37,261 nt of DNA from an uncultured Coriobacteriaceae bacterium (GTDB lineage: Bacteria > Actinomycetota > Coriobacteriia > Coriobacteriales > Eggerthellaceae), in contig URQU01000017.1 in the NCBI GenBank assembly GCA_900550055.1, positions 1-37,261 of the forward strand. The letters run 5' to 3'. Position 1 is the stretch's first letter; each line of letters starts with the position of its first letter. The notes beneath the pieces were generated by a model. That model saw only the letters and a list, made by a program, of their open reading frames with translations. It had not been told where the DNA came from and made no database searches. The translations under genes were made by a program, and so were the position numbers. Shown one piece after another: positions 31,304 through 37,261 of this stretch.

Positions 31304-31367
31304 AGCGACTGCTTCTTGCATCAAATCACACGCTAATCGAACCACATGCGCTAAGGGGCGGTCATCC

Positions 31368-32354
31368 ATGTCACGGCAAGCTCATATCCTCTCGTTCGAC
31401 GACGTCAAGCGAGGCGGTTCCCGTTACCCAGAACAACAGAATCGCGACCGGGCGGAACGCTCGCAAGCGGGTTGTGCCCGTGCGGGCCAACGCCCCTCGC
31501 AAGTTCCGCGCCGTCAAAGCTCGCCTTTGATGTCCTATCTTTCCGAGGACGCGTTCGCGCAGCCGTATTTCGAAGAGGAAGGCTCCCGGCGCCCCTCCCG
31601 GCAGCGCCGCGACGCCTCTCGCGCTTCCCGCAATCACCGCGAAGCCGTTGCCGAGCCGCGTCGTTCTTCGCGTATGTCCGCGCAAGAGCGGCAAGAGCGC
31701 GCCCAGCAGCCCCAGGAAGATCAGATCACGGCGGCCGATCGTCGCCGTGCCAAGGCCAAGGCACGTGCCAAGGCCAAGGCCGGTCGCGCGTTCGAGAAGC
31801 AGTTCGGCGGGCAGGCGCCCGAGAGCGACGATTCCCCGCGTGCCGCCGTGTACAAAGGGCAGATGGGGTCAAGCCAGCGTCGTGCCCAGCGTATGCAGGC
31901 CGACGAGTCAACGCCCTCGCGCAACCGCCGTCATGCACGCTTCTCCAAAGACGCCCTTATGGGCGCCATGGGATCGCGCAACTTCATGATCGGAGCCGCC
32001 GTGGCCGCGTGCCTGGTCATGTCCACGGTGTTTTTGTATCCCACCGCGCAGCGCTACTATTGCAGCGTGCGCGACCACGACAAGCTGGTCATCGAATACG
32101 ATGCGCTCGTCGACCGCAACCAGGCGCTGCAATCCGACGTCGATTCCCTGCAAACCGATGCGGGCGTCGAGCAGCGCGCCCACGAGCAGCTCGGTTGGGT
32201 GAAGAAGGGCGAGGAATCCGCGAACGTGCGCGGTTTGAACCTGGAGGAAACCCAGCAGGGTTCCACCATCACGCCCAATATCTCCTCCGATAGCGTGCAG
32301 GCGCCTGATACGTGGTACTCGCCGCTGCTCGATCTGGTATTCGGCTACAAATAA
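31368..32354 (+). CDS. DivIC/FtsB-like septum formation protein with long basic N-terminus
   Basis: A 328-residue bitopic membrane protein of the divisome. The C-terminal third is typical: a membrane helix at about 204-224, a short coiled coil (DKLVIEYDALVDRNQALQSD), then AHEQLGWVKKGEESANVRG. The cytoplasmic N-terminus of about 200 residues is unusually long, Arg/Gln/Ser-rich, disordered, and holds the lysine-rich stretch RAKAKARAKAKAGRAF. GGGGCGG precedes ATG 31368. It lies 18 bases before the phosphatase gene and likely shares its transcript. Confidence 0.85.
   Translation: MSRQAHILSFDDVKRGGSRYPEQQNRDRAERSQAGCARAGQRPSQVPRRQSSPLMSYLSEDAFAQPYFEEEGSRRPSRQRRDASRASRNHREAVAEPRRSSRMSAQERQERAQQPQEDQITAADRRRAKAKARAKAKAGRAFEKQFGGQAPESDDSPRAAVYKGQMGSSQRRAQRMQADESTPSRNRRHARFSKDALMGAMGSRNFMIGAAVAACLVMSTVFLYPTAQRYYCSVRDHDKLVIEYDALVDRNQALQSDVDSLQTDAGVEQRAHEQLGWVKKGEESANVRGLNLEETQQGSTITPNISSDSVQAPDTWYSPLLDLVFGYK
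31746..31781 (+). repeat. 18-bp tandem repeat in the DivIC-like gene
   Basis: Two 18-base units (31746-31763, 31764-31781), each starting CGTGCCAAGGCCAAGGC, encode RAKAKA twice. Confidence 0.85.
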
Positions 32355-32372
32355 GCAGGCAAGGGGGTTGCC

Positions 32373-33344
32373 ATGACCGAAGGCCTTACGCACGGCTTTG
32401 TTGCGGGGCGCTATGCCGCCATCGATATCGGAACGGTCACGTGCCGCATGCTCGTGGCGGATGTCGACGCCGCGGGCGCCATCCATGAGGTTGATCGCGA
32501 ATATGCCATCACCAATCTCGGCGAGGGCGTCGATGCCGCCGGCGTGCTCGCTCCCGCCGCCATCTTGCGGACCGTTGAAACGGTAGGGGGCTATTGCGCC
32601 GTGCGCGATCGCCTTGCCGAACAAGGCGCCCCCATCGTGAAGACCGTCGCCGTCGCCACTTCGGCCTCGCGCGATGCGGAAAACTCCGACGAGTTCGTGC
32701 AGCGCTTGGCGAAGCTCGGCGTCGTCCTTTCGGTCATCCCCGGTTCGAAAGAGGCGGGGCTGTCGTTTTCGGGGGCCTCGTGCGATTTCCCGGGCCAGGA
32801 TCTTATGGTGGTGGATATCGGCGGAGGCTCCACCGAGATGGTGGTGGGCCGTGCGGGGCAGGCGCCTGCGTGGGCGCACTCGTTCGATATCGGGTGCCGT
32901 CGCGTTACCGAGAAGTTCATCCGCACCGACCCTCCCGCCTCCGATGAGCTCGACCGTGCGCGCGAATGGGTCTCGCAGCAGCTTGCCCGGCGTCTCGGGG
33001 AAGCCGGGAAGGCCGGCATAACGCCTGAGCGCCTGGTGGCGGTCGCGGGTACGGCTACCACCGTGGTCGCGGTGCGCGACCAGATGCGCGTGTACGATTC
33101 GACGAAGGTGCATAAGGCGCTCGTGACGCGCCAGCAGCTCGACCGGCAGTATGCGGAACTTGCGGCAATGCCCCTTGAGCAACGCAGCCAGGTTGTGGGC
33201 CTTGATCCGGGCCGCGCGCCCGTCATCGTGGCGGGCTTGGTTATCATGCAGGCGGTCATGGACGCCGTCGGCGTGGACGGGTTCACCGTCAGCGAGACGG
33301 ACATCCTGCACGGCATCATCTTGGATGCGGCCAAGCGCGGATAG
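32373..33344 (+). CDS. Ppx/GppA-type phosphatase
   Basis: A 323-residue cytoplasmic ASKHA-fold phosphatase acting on exopolyphosphate or (p)ppGpp. Phosphate motif 1 is YAAIDIGTVTCRMLVADV (14-31) and phosphate motif 2 is VVDIGGGSTEMVVG near residue 150; the adenosine-type motif VAGTATTVVAV follows. Length corresponds to the short single-core form common in actinobacteria, which often occurs beside divIC and enolase. AAGGGGG precedes ATG. Exopolyphosphatase versus pppGpp phosphatase activity cannot be decided here. Confidence 0.93.
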   Translation: MTEGLTHGFVAGRYAAIDIGTVTCRMLVADVDAAGAIHEVDREYAITNLGEGVDAAGVLAPAAILRTVETVGGYCAVRDRLAEQGAPIVKTVAVATSASRDAENSDEFVQRLAKLGVVLSVIPGSKEAGLSFSGASCDFPGQDLMVVDIGGGSTEMVVGRAGQAPAWAHSFDIGCRRVTEKFIRTDPPASDELDRAREWVSQQLARRLGEAGKAGITPERLVAVAGTATTVVAVRDQMRVYDSTKVHKALVTRQQLDRQYAELAAMPLEQRSQVVGLDPGRAPVIVAGLVIMQAVMDAVGVDGFTVSETDILHGIILDAAKRG

Positions 33345-33426
33345 GCTCTCTTCCAGGCGCGCCCGCGCGACCCGTCGCATCGCGAGCAGCTTGTGAGATC
33401 GTGTATCGGATGTTCGCGAACATGCG

Positions 33427-33462
33427 AAAACGGCCCGGATCGGAGAACCGATCCGGGCCGTT
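33427..33462 (-). terminator. Terminator of tRNA-Leu, possibly bidirectional
   Basis: A perfect 15-bp stem, AACGGCCCGGATCGG (33429-33443) and CCGATCCGGGCCGTT (33448-33462), with the loop AGAA. On the minus strand it is followed by a T-run that overlaps the stem end. On the plus strand the tail is weaker, but it may also end the divIC-phosphatase transcript. Confidence 0.85.
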
Positions 33463-33474
33463 GCCGTGTTTGCG

Positions 33475-33559
33475 TGGTAGGAGCGGTGGGATTCGAACCC
33501 ACAAGCCTTGCGGCGGCGGATTTTAAGTCCGCTGCGTATGCCGATTCCGCCACGCTCCC
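33475..33559 (-). tRNA. tRNA-Leu (anticodon UAA)
   Basis: The 85-base class II tRNA on the minus strand has a long variable arm. The acceptor stem GGGAGCG / CGCTCCT has one G-T pair. The anticodon stem-loop GCGGA-CTTAAAA-TCCGC gives UAA, and the TPsiC arm is GTGGG-TTCGAAT-CCCAC. CCA is encoded. Confidence 0.96.
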
Positions 33560-33681
33560 GCGTTAGCGCGCCCACCATCATAACAGAAAAAGGCGCGAAG
33601 GCATCTTGGCGGCGGTCAATTTGAAGTTCCTCGGCTGATTGCGCCGCTTGGCCGGAGGGCCGCGTGAGCGTAAGGCGCTTG

Positions 33682-33690
33682 TGGTACCAT
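33682..33690 (+). promoter_or_regulatory. Extended -10 promoter of the prenyl synthase operon
   Basis: TGGTACCAT fits the extended -10 pattern, 39 bases before the start codon at 33730. Confidence 0.45.
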
Positions 33691-33729
33691 GGCATCAAGC
33701 ATGCAAGCGATTCGAATCAAGAAAGCGCT

Positions 33730-34785
33730 ATGAAAAACATTAACGAGATCATCGCAGACGTAGCCGAACCCCCGAAAACCTTCGAAGGCTACCTGATGGC
33801 CTATGCCGATCAGGTAGGGGATCTGGTGAACACCTATCTTCCCGCGGGAACGCATCCCGATATGGACCGTTATCTGTACACGCCGCTGAAGCGGTATAGC
33901 GAAAACGGCGGCAAGCGCCATCGCCCACTCATCTGCTTCGCATCGTGCCTGGCCGTGGGCGGCGACATGCGCTTGGCCACCAGCGCGGCGGCTGCCATCG
34001 AGCATTTCCATACCGCGGCGCTCATCCATGACGACATCGCCGATGAGGCGGAGCTCCGCCGCGGCGAACCGTGCATGCACTGCACGGAAGGCATCGGCCT
34101 TGCCATCAACGCAGGAGATCTTGCCCTGTCCCTGGTGAACGGCACCGTTGTGGAAGACCCCGACCTTGACGACCATACGAAGGTGCGCGTCATCTCCGAG
34201 CTCATCGAAATGACGCGCCGCACCATCGAAGGCCAGGCCCTCGACATCGGATGGGCGCGCGACGGGCGCTACGACATCACCCCTGAGGATTATCTGGTCA
34301 TGGCCACGCATAAAACCGCCCATTATTCCGGTGCGGTGCCGCTGGCAGTGGGCGCCATCATCGGCGGCGGCACGGCGGAAGAGGTGGAGGCCCTGCGCAG
34401 CTACGGCCTTGATACGGGACTGGCGTTCCAGATCCAGGACGATTTGCTCAACCTCATCGGTAGCGAGGAGTCCATGAAGAAGGACTTCCGCAGCGACATC
34501 ACCGAGGGCAAGCGTACGCTCGTGGTGGTGCATGCCCTGTCAAACGCCGCGCCCGAGGCGCGTGAGCGCCTTATCCAGATCCTATCCGCTAAGGAGAAGG
34601 ACCCGGCGGTGCTCGCCGAGGCGGTCGATATCATGCAGGCCACGGGCAGCATCGAGTACGCGCGCAGCTACGCGGAGAATCTGACCAACGTCGCAAAGGG
34701 CCGCTTGGTGCAAAAGGTGGGGCCGTCCCCATCGCGCGAATTGCTGATCTCCATGGCCGATTGGTTTGTGAACCGACTGAAGTAG
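33730..34785 (+). CDS. Trans-prenyl diphosphate synthase
   Basis: A 351-residue cytoplasmic enzyme that elongates allylic diphosphates with IPP, for quinone side chains or other isoprenoids. GGKRHRP (60-66) and the first Asp-rich motif DDIAD (101-105) are intact. The second motif reads DDLLN (237-241), with Asn at the place of the last Asp, followed by KDFRSDITEGKRT. Residues before the first motif (AAIEHFHTAALIH) are moderately bulky, so product length is uncertain. ATG 33730 has only a weak upstream site (AAGAAAG). Confidence 0.9.
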   Translation: MKNINEIIADVAEPPKTFEGYLMAYADQVGDLVNTYLPAGTHPDMDRYLYTPLKRYSENGGKRHRPLICFASCLAVGGDMRLATSAAAAIEHFHTAALIHDDIADEAELRRGEPCMHCTEGIGLAINAGDLALSLVNGTVVEDPDLDDHTKVRVISELIEMTRRTIEGQALDIGWARDGRYDITPEDYLVMATHKTAHYSGAVPLAVGAIIGGGTAEEVEALRSYGLDTGLAFQIQDDLLNLIGSEESMKKDFRSDITEGKRTLVVVHALSNAAPEARERLIQILSAKEKDPAVLAEAVDIMQATGSIEYARSYAENLTNVAKGRLVQKVGPSPSRELLISMADWFVNRLK

Positions 34786-34794
34786 GTGGGTGCA

Positions 34795-35694
34795 ATGGAA
34801 ACCATTAAACTCAACGATTCCGGAGCTGCCGTCGAGGATGTGCAGCATCGTCTCTCGCGTATCGGGCTGTTGGACGAAGGGCACGTGGACGGCATGTTCG
34901 GGCCCGAAACGGCGAAGGCTGTCGCTTCCTTCCGCTCCCAGGCGCAGCTCGAGTGCGGCGATGAGGTGGACGAGAAAACGTGGACTGCCCTGGTGGACGC
35001 ATCGTTTTGCTTGGGTGACCGCACGCTGTACCTTCGCATGCCCCACTTCCATGGCCATGACGTGCAGCAGTTGCAGAAGGCGCTTTCCGCGCTCGGCTTC
35101 GCCTGCGGCGACATCGACGGCATCTTCGGCGCGTTCACCGAGCTTGCCCTGCGCAAGTTCCAGACGAATCTGGGCCTGCCCACCGACGGCATAGCCGGTG
35201 CGTACACCTATTCCGCCATCCGCAACCTGCATCATTCCTGGGAGGGCAAGGAGGCCGTGCGCGGCTCTTCGCACCTGGGCTTCGCGCGTGCGGCCGGCGT
35301 GCTCGAGCGCAACGCGCTGTGCTTATTCGGCACGCAGGAGTTCACGCGCAGCGTGGCCTCGCGTATGAGCAACCTGGCGCTTGCCACCAACCCCGCATCG
35401 AAGATCGTCAGCGCCGACAACCTGCTAGTGGCGCCCGATGAGCAGATGCTGCTCGTGCACATCGTGCTGCCTGAGGAGCAAACGGGCAATGCGCCCCGTG
35501 TGGGGTTCGCCCCCGAGGAGACGCTGTCCATGCGTTTGGAATCGGCGCTCGAGGCCGCCATGCAAGCCGATCCGGCGCGCGTTGCCGTTGAGCTTCCCGG
35601 CAGCATGTGGGAGGATGCCGGCGTGGGCCGCTCGGCACAGCATTTCGCTATCACGCTGCTCGATGCGCTGTGCACGGCGCTCGCGAAGCGCTAA
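34795..35694 (+). CDS. Protein with two peptidoglycan-binding domains
   Basis: A 299-residue protein. Two PG_binding_1 domains occupy about residues 1-70 (NDSGAAVEDVQHRLSRIGLL, then VDGMFGPETAKAVASFR) and 78-150 (HDVQQLQKALSALGF, IDGIFGAFTELALRKFQ). The C-terminal 140 residues have an alpha/beta pattern but lack amidase zinc ligands. No signal peptide is present, so it appears cytoplasmic. This resembles the actinobacterial regulator CwlM, which has the same domain order, but the kinship is not proven. AGGTGGG precedes ATG 34795, 9 bases after the synthase stop. Confidence 0.8.
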   Translation: METIKLNDSGAAVEDVQHRLSRIGLLDEGHVDGMFGPETAKAVASFRSQAQLECGDEVDEKTWTALVDASFCLGDRTLYLRMPHFHGHDVQQLQKALSALGFACGDIDGIFGAFTELALRKFQTNLGLPTDGIAGAYTYSAIRNLHHSWEGKEAVRGSSHLGFARAAGVLERNALCLFGTQEFTRSVASRMSNLALATNPASKIVSADNLLVAPDEQMLLVHIVLPEEQTGNAPRVGFAPEETLSMRLESALEAAMQADPARVAVELPGSMWEDAGVGRSAQHFAITLLDALCTALAKR

Positions 35695-35721
35695 CGGCGG
35701 CTAGCGAAAAGAAGCAATGTC

Positions 35722-35751
35722 AACGGGCGGTCCTCGGGGCCGCCCGTTTTG
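35722..35751 (+). terminator. Terminator after the peptidoglycan-binding protein gene
   Basis: A 12-bp stem, AACGGGCGGTCC / GGGCCGCCCGTT with one T-G pair, and a 3-base loop are followed by a short T-run. Confidence 0.88.
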
Positions 35752-35919
35752 CATGCTGGGCGGGGTAGGGTTATCGGGTCTGCAGCCCTTAGGGCGTGGT
35801 AACGGCCTTGCTGTAAGCTGCGGGTGCGATGCCTCCGCCGGCTTCGCTCGCCGGATGTTCCGCACGTGCTGCTTTGCATCGGGACGGCAACGGTTCGCCC
35901 AAAGCGGCTGGGCGTTGCG

Positions 35920-35925
35920 TATACT
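35920..35925 (+). promoter_or_regulatory. -10 element of the Pro/Gln-rich protein gene
   Basis: TATACT, preceded by TTGCG, gives a leader of about 50 bases. A -35 is not clear. Confidence 0.4.
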
Positions 35926-35982
35926 GGGAATATCGAAGCGGGGTCCGAACACGGCCCTTGCAACCAAGAGAAAGGTCCGGTT

Positions 35983-36471
35983 ATGACCGAGCATAACGAT
36001 AACCCCATCCCGCAGCCTGAACAGCCGGCTCCTCCGCAGACGCCCGCCCAGCAGCAGACGCCTGCTCAGCCCGCCGTCCCGCCGCAAAGCGCACCCGGCG
36101 CTTCCCAGGTCCCGCCGGCTCAGCCTGAGCAGTCGTATGCGCAGGCCCAGCAACAGCAGCCCTACGCACAGCCTATGTATGCGCAGCCGGTGTATCCTCC
36201 GGCGCCGCTCATGAAGCTGTCGGGCGGCATGAAGTTCGCCTGGTTCGTCATCGGCGCGTTGGTGGGCATCCCGGGCATCCTGCTTGCCTGGGTTTGCAAC
36301 GCCGATAAATACCCCCAGGTAAAAAACGACGCCGTGAAGTTCTCCGCCATCGGCTTCGCCGTGTGGATGCTTGCCGGCATCATCTTCACCGTGATGATAG
36401 GCGGTATGCTCGCCGCATTCGTGGCCGCTTGCGATCCCGGCTACTACGGCACCTACGGTGGAACCTGGTAA
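35983..36471 (+). CDS. Pro/Gln-rich protein with two membrane helices
   Basis: A 162-residue protein. Residues 1-75 are almost entirely Pro, Gln and Ala, with tyrosines (AQPMYAQPVYPPAP). Two hydrophobic helices follow (FAWFVIGALVGIPGILLAWV and AIGFAVWMLAGIIFTVMIG) joined by a lysine-bearing loop (NADKYPQVKND). The tail is YYGTYGGTW. Such proteins are common in actinobacteria and have no assigned role. AGAAAGG is upstream of ATG 35983. Confidence 0.8.
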   Translation: MTEHNDNPIPQPEQPAPPQTPAQQQTPAQPAVPPQSAPGASQVPPAQPEQSYAQAQQQQPYAQPMYAQPVYPPAPLMKLSGGMKFAWFVIGALVGIPGILLAWVCNADKYPQVKNDAVKFSAIGFAVWMLAGIIFTVMIGGMLAAFVAACDPGYYGTYGGTW

Positions 36472-36602
36472 CATCGGGTTTCACGGTGCAGGACAGCTTT
36501 GGACGCCACGCGCAGCGGTCGCTGTTTGAGCCTTTGTTGAACGAAGCTTTGGCAACCGCTAAGCATGTCTTGCGTTAGCGAACGTAAACAATATGTTACG
36601 AA

Positions 36603-36634
36603 GAAGAGCCCCGCCGGGGCTCTTCCGCATTTTC
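36603..36634 (+). terminator. Terminator before leuC
   Basis: A perfect 10-bp stem GAAGAGCCCC / GGGGCTCTTC with a 3-base loop is followed by CGCATTTT. Confidence 0.88.
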
Positions 36635-36646
36635 GGGAAACGCCGG

Positions 36647-36655
36647 TGGTACAAT
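36647..36655 (+). promoter_or_regulatory. leuC extended -10 promoter and leader hairpin
   Basis: TGGTACAAT is an extended -10 element 62 bases before leuC. The leader holds a small hairpin, ATGCCC (36672-36677) with GGGCAT (36685-36690). No T-box or leucine leader peptide was recognised. Confidence 0.5.
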
Positions 36656-36717
36656 CAACCAGTTTTACAAAATGCCCGGTAGAAGGGCATGCGAGGCTGC
36701 AAATCGAGGGAGCGAAC

Positions 36718-37261
36718 ATGGCACGTCCCATGACCATGGCCGAGAAGATCTTGGCCGCACATGCGGGGCTTGACGAAGTCGAGCCGGGGCAGTTGATCGA
36801 GTGCAATCTCGATCTGGTGCTTTCCAACGACATCACGTCGCCTATCGCCATCAAGAACTTCAAGCAGATCGGCGTGGAGAAGGTTTTCGATCCCGCTAAG
36901 ATCGCCCTGGTTCCCGACCACTACGTCCCGAACAAGGACATCAAAAGCGCCGAGCAGGCCAAGCAGGTGCGCGATTTCGCCCGTGAACAGGGCATCACGC
37001 ATTACTACGAGGTCGGCTGCATGGGCGTCGAGCACGCGCTGCTGCCCGAGCAGGGCGTCGTGGGCGCGGGCGATCTGATCATCGGAGCCGATTCCCATAC
37101 CTGCACCTATGGCGCCCTCGGCGCATTCTCCACCGGCGTCGGCTCCACCGACGCTGCCGTGGGCTATGCCACGGGCAAGGCCTGGTTCAAGGTTCCCGAA
37201 AGCCTGCTGTTCAAGATCGACGGCCAGCTTGCCCCCGGCGTCACCGGCAAGGACGTCATCT
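36718..37261 (+). CDS. leuC: 3-isopropylmalate dehydratase large subunit, 3' end cut by window
   Basis: Aconitase-family Fe-S enzyme of leucine synthesis; the first 181 residues are visible. It begins MARPMTMAEKILAAHAG, then LDLVLSNDITSPIAI and HYYEVGCMGVEHALLPE. GADSHTCTYGALGAFSTG contains the first cluster-ligand Cys. The style is that of the short archaeal-type LeuC/homoaconitase group also found in actinobacteria and Gram-positive anaerobes. GAGGGAG precedes ATG 36718. The other two cluster cysteines and leuD lie beyond the window. Confidence 0.93.
   Translation, partial: MARPMTMAEKILAAHAGLDEVEPGQLIECNLDLVLSNDITSPIAIKNFKQIGVEKVFDPAKIALVPDHYVPNKDIKSAEQAKQVRDFAREQGITHYYEVGCMGVEHALLPEQGVVGAGDLIIGADSHTCTYGALGAFSTGVGSTDAAVGYATGKAWFKVPESLLFKIDGQLAPGVTGKDVI

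Noticed and set aside
36656..36717. T-box or leucine attenuator before leuC
   Set aside because: The leader is only about 60 bases and lacks a T-box sequence, leucine codon run and terminator.

Overview
The window is GC-rich, gene-dense DNA from a Gram-positive actinobacterium. The most likely source is the class Coriobacteriia, probably family Eggerthellaceae. This placement is an inference from the overall gene style: a very GC-rich Tad pilus locus without any outer-membrane secretin, a BspA-like leucine-rich-repeat protein, a FeoB-associated Cys-rich protein, and a DivIC protein with a long basic N-terminus. No gene fixes the genus.

Layout. 1-3120: the end of a leucine-rich-repeat protein, then recN with its own extended -10 promoter and a near-LexA box, closed by a terminator. 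3121-4021: no protein gene; it holds a tRNA-Val(UAC) on the minus strand with its terminator, then three imperfect 48-50 bp tandem repeats. 4022-23911: one uninterrupted plus-strand run of 23 tightly packed, often overlapping genes for Tad/Flp pilus machinery. It holds two complete inner-membrane engine sets (CpaB, TadA/CpaF ATPase, TadB, TadC) and two different pilins, but only one CpaE/TadZ and one prepilin peptidase. Between and around the sets lie several TadE/TadG-like pseudopilins, a 709-residue TadG-like protein, a DUF192 protein, a zinc-ribbon protein and finally an 872-codon (about 866-residue) Tat-exported surface protein.

23912-26100, minus strand: threonine synthase followed by a ModE-type winged-helix regulator. 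26181-30217, plus strand: a ferrous-iron uptake cluster, feoA-feoA-feoB plus a FeoB-associated Cys-rich membrane protein. FeoB carries a large acidic extracellular insertion. 30218-30802: a 585-base stretch without a convincing protein gene. It contains a very good sigma-70 promoter, three consecutive hairpins ending in an intrinsic terminator, and two C-rich loops. I read this as an undescribed small RNA, probably iron-regulated. It is followed by a short DtxR/MntR-type metalloregulator.

31368-37261: DivIC/FtsB-like division protein, Ppx/GppA phosphatase, tRNA-Leu(UAA) on the minus strand, a trans-prenyl diphosphate synthase with a two-domain peptidoglycan-binding protein, a Pro/Gln-rich membrane protein, and the 5' part of leuC (Fe-S isopropylmalate dehydratase), which runs off the end.

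The two most notable systems are the double Tad machine and the putative iron-sparing circuit. In the latter, a shared GGTAA-type operator motif occurs in front of feoA and inside the small RNA promoter, next to a DtxR-family gene, with an Fe-S enzyme (leuC) as a conceivable target nearby.
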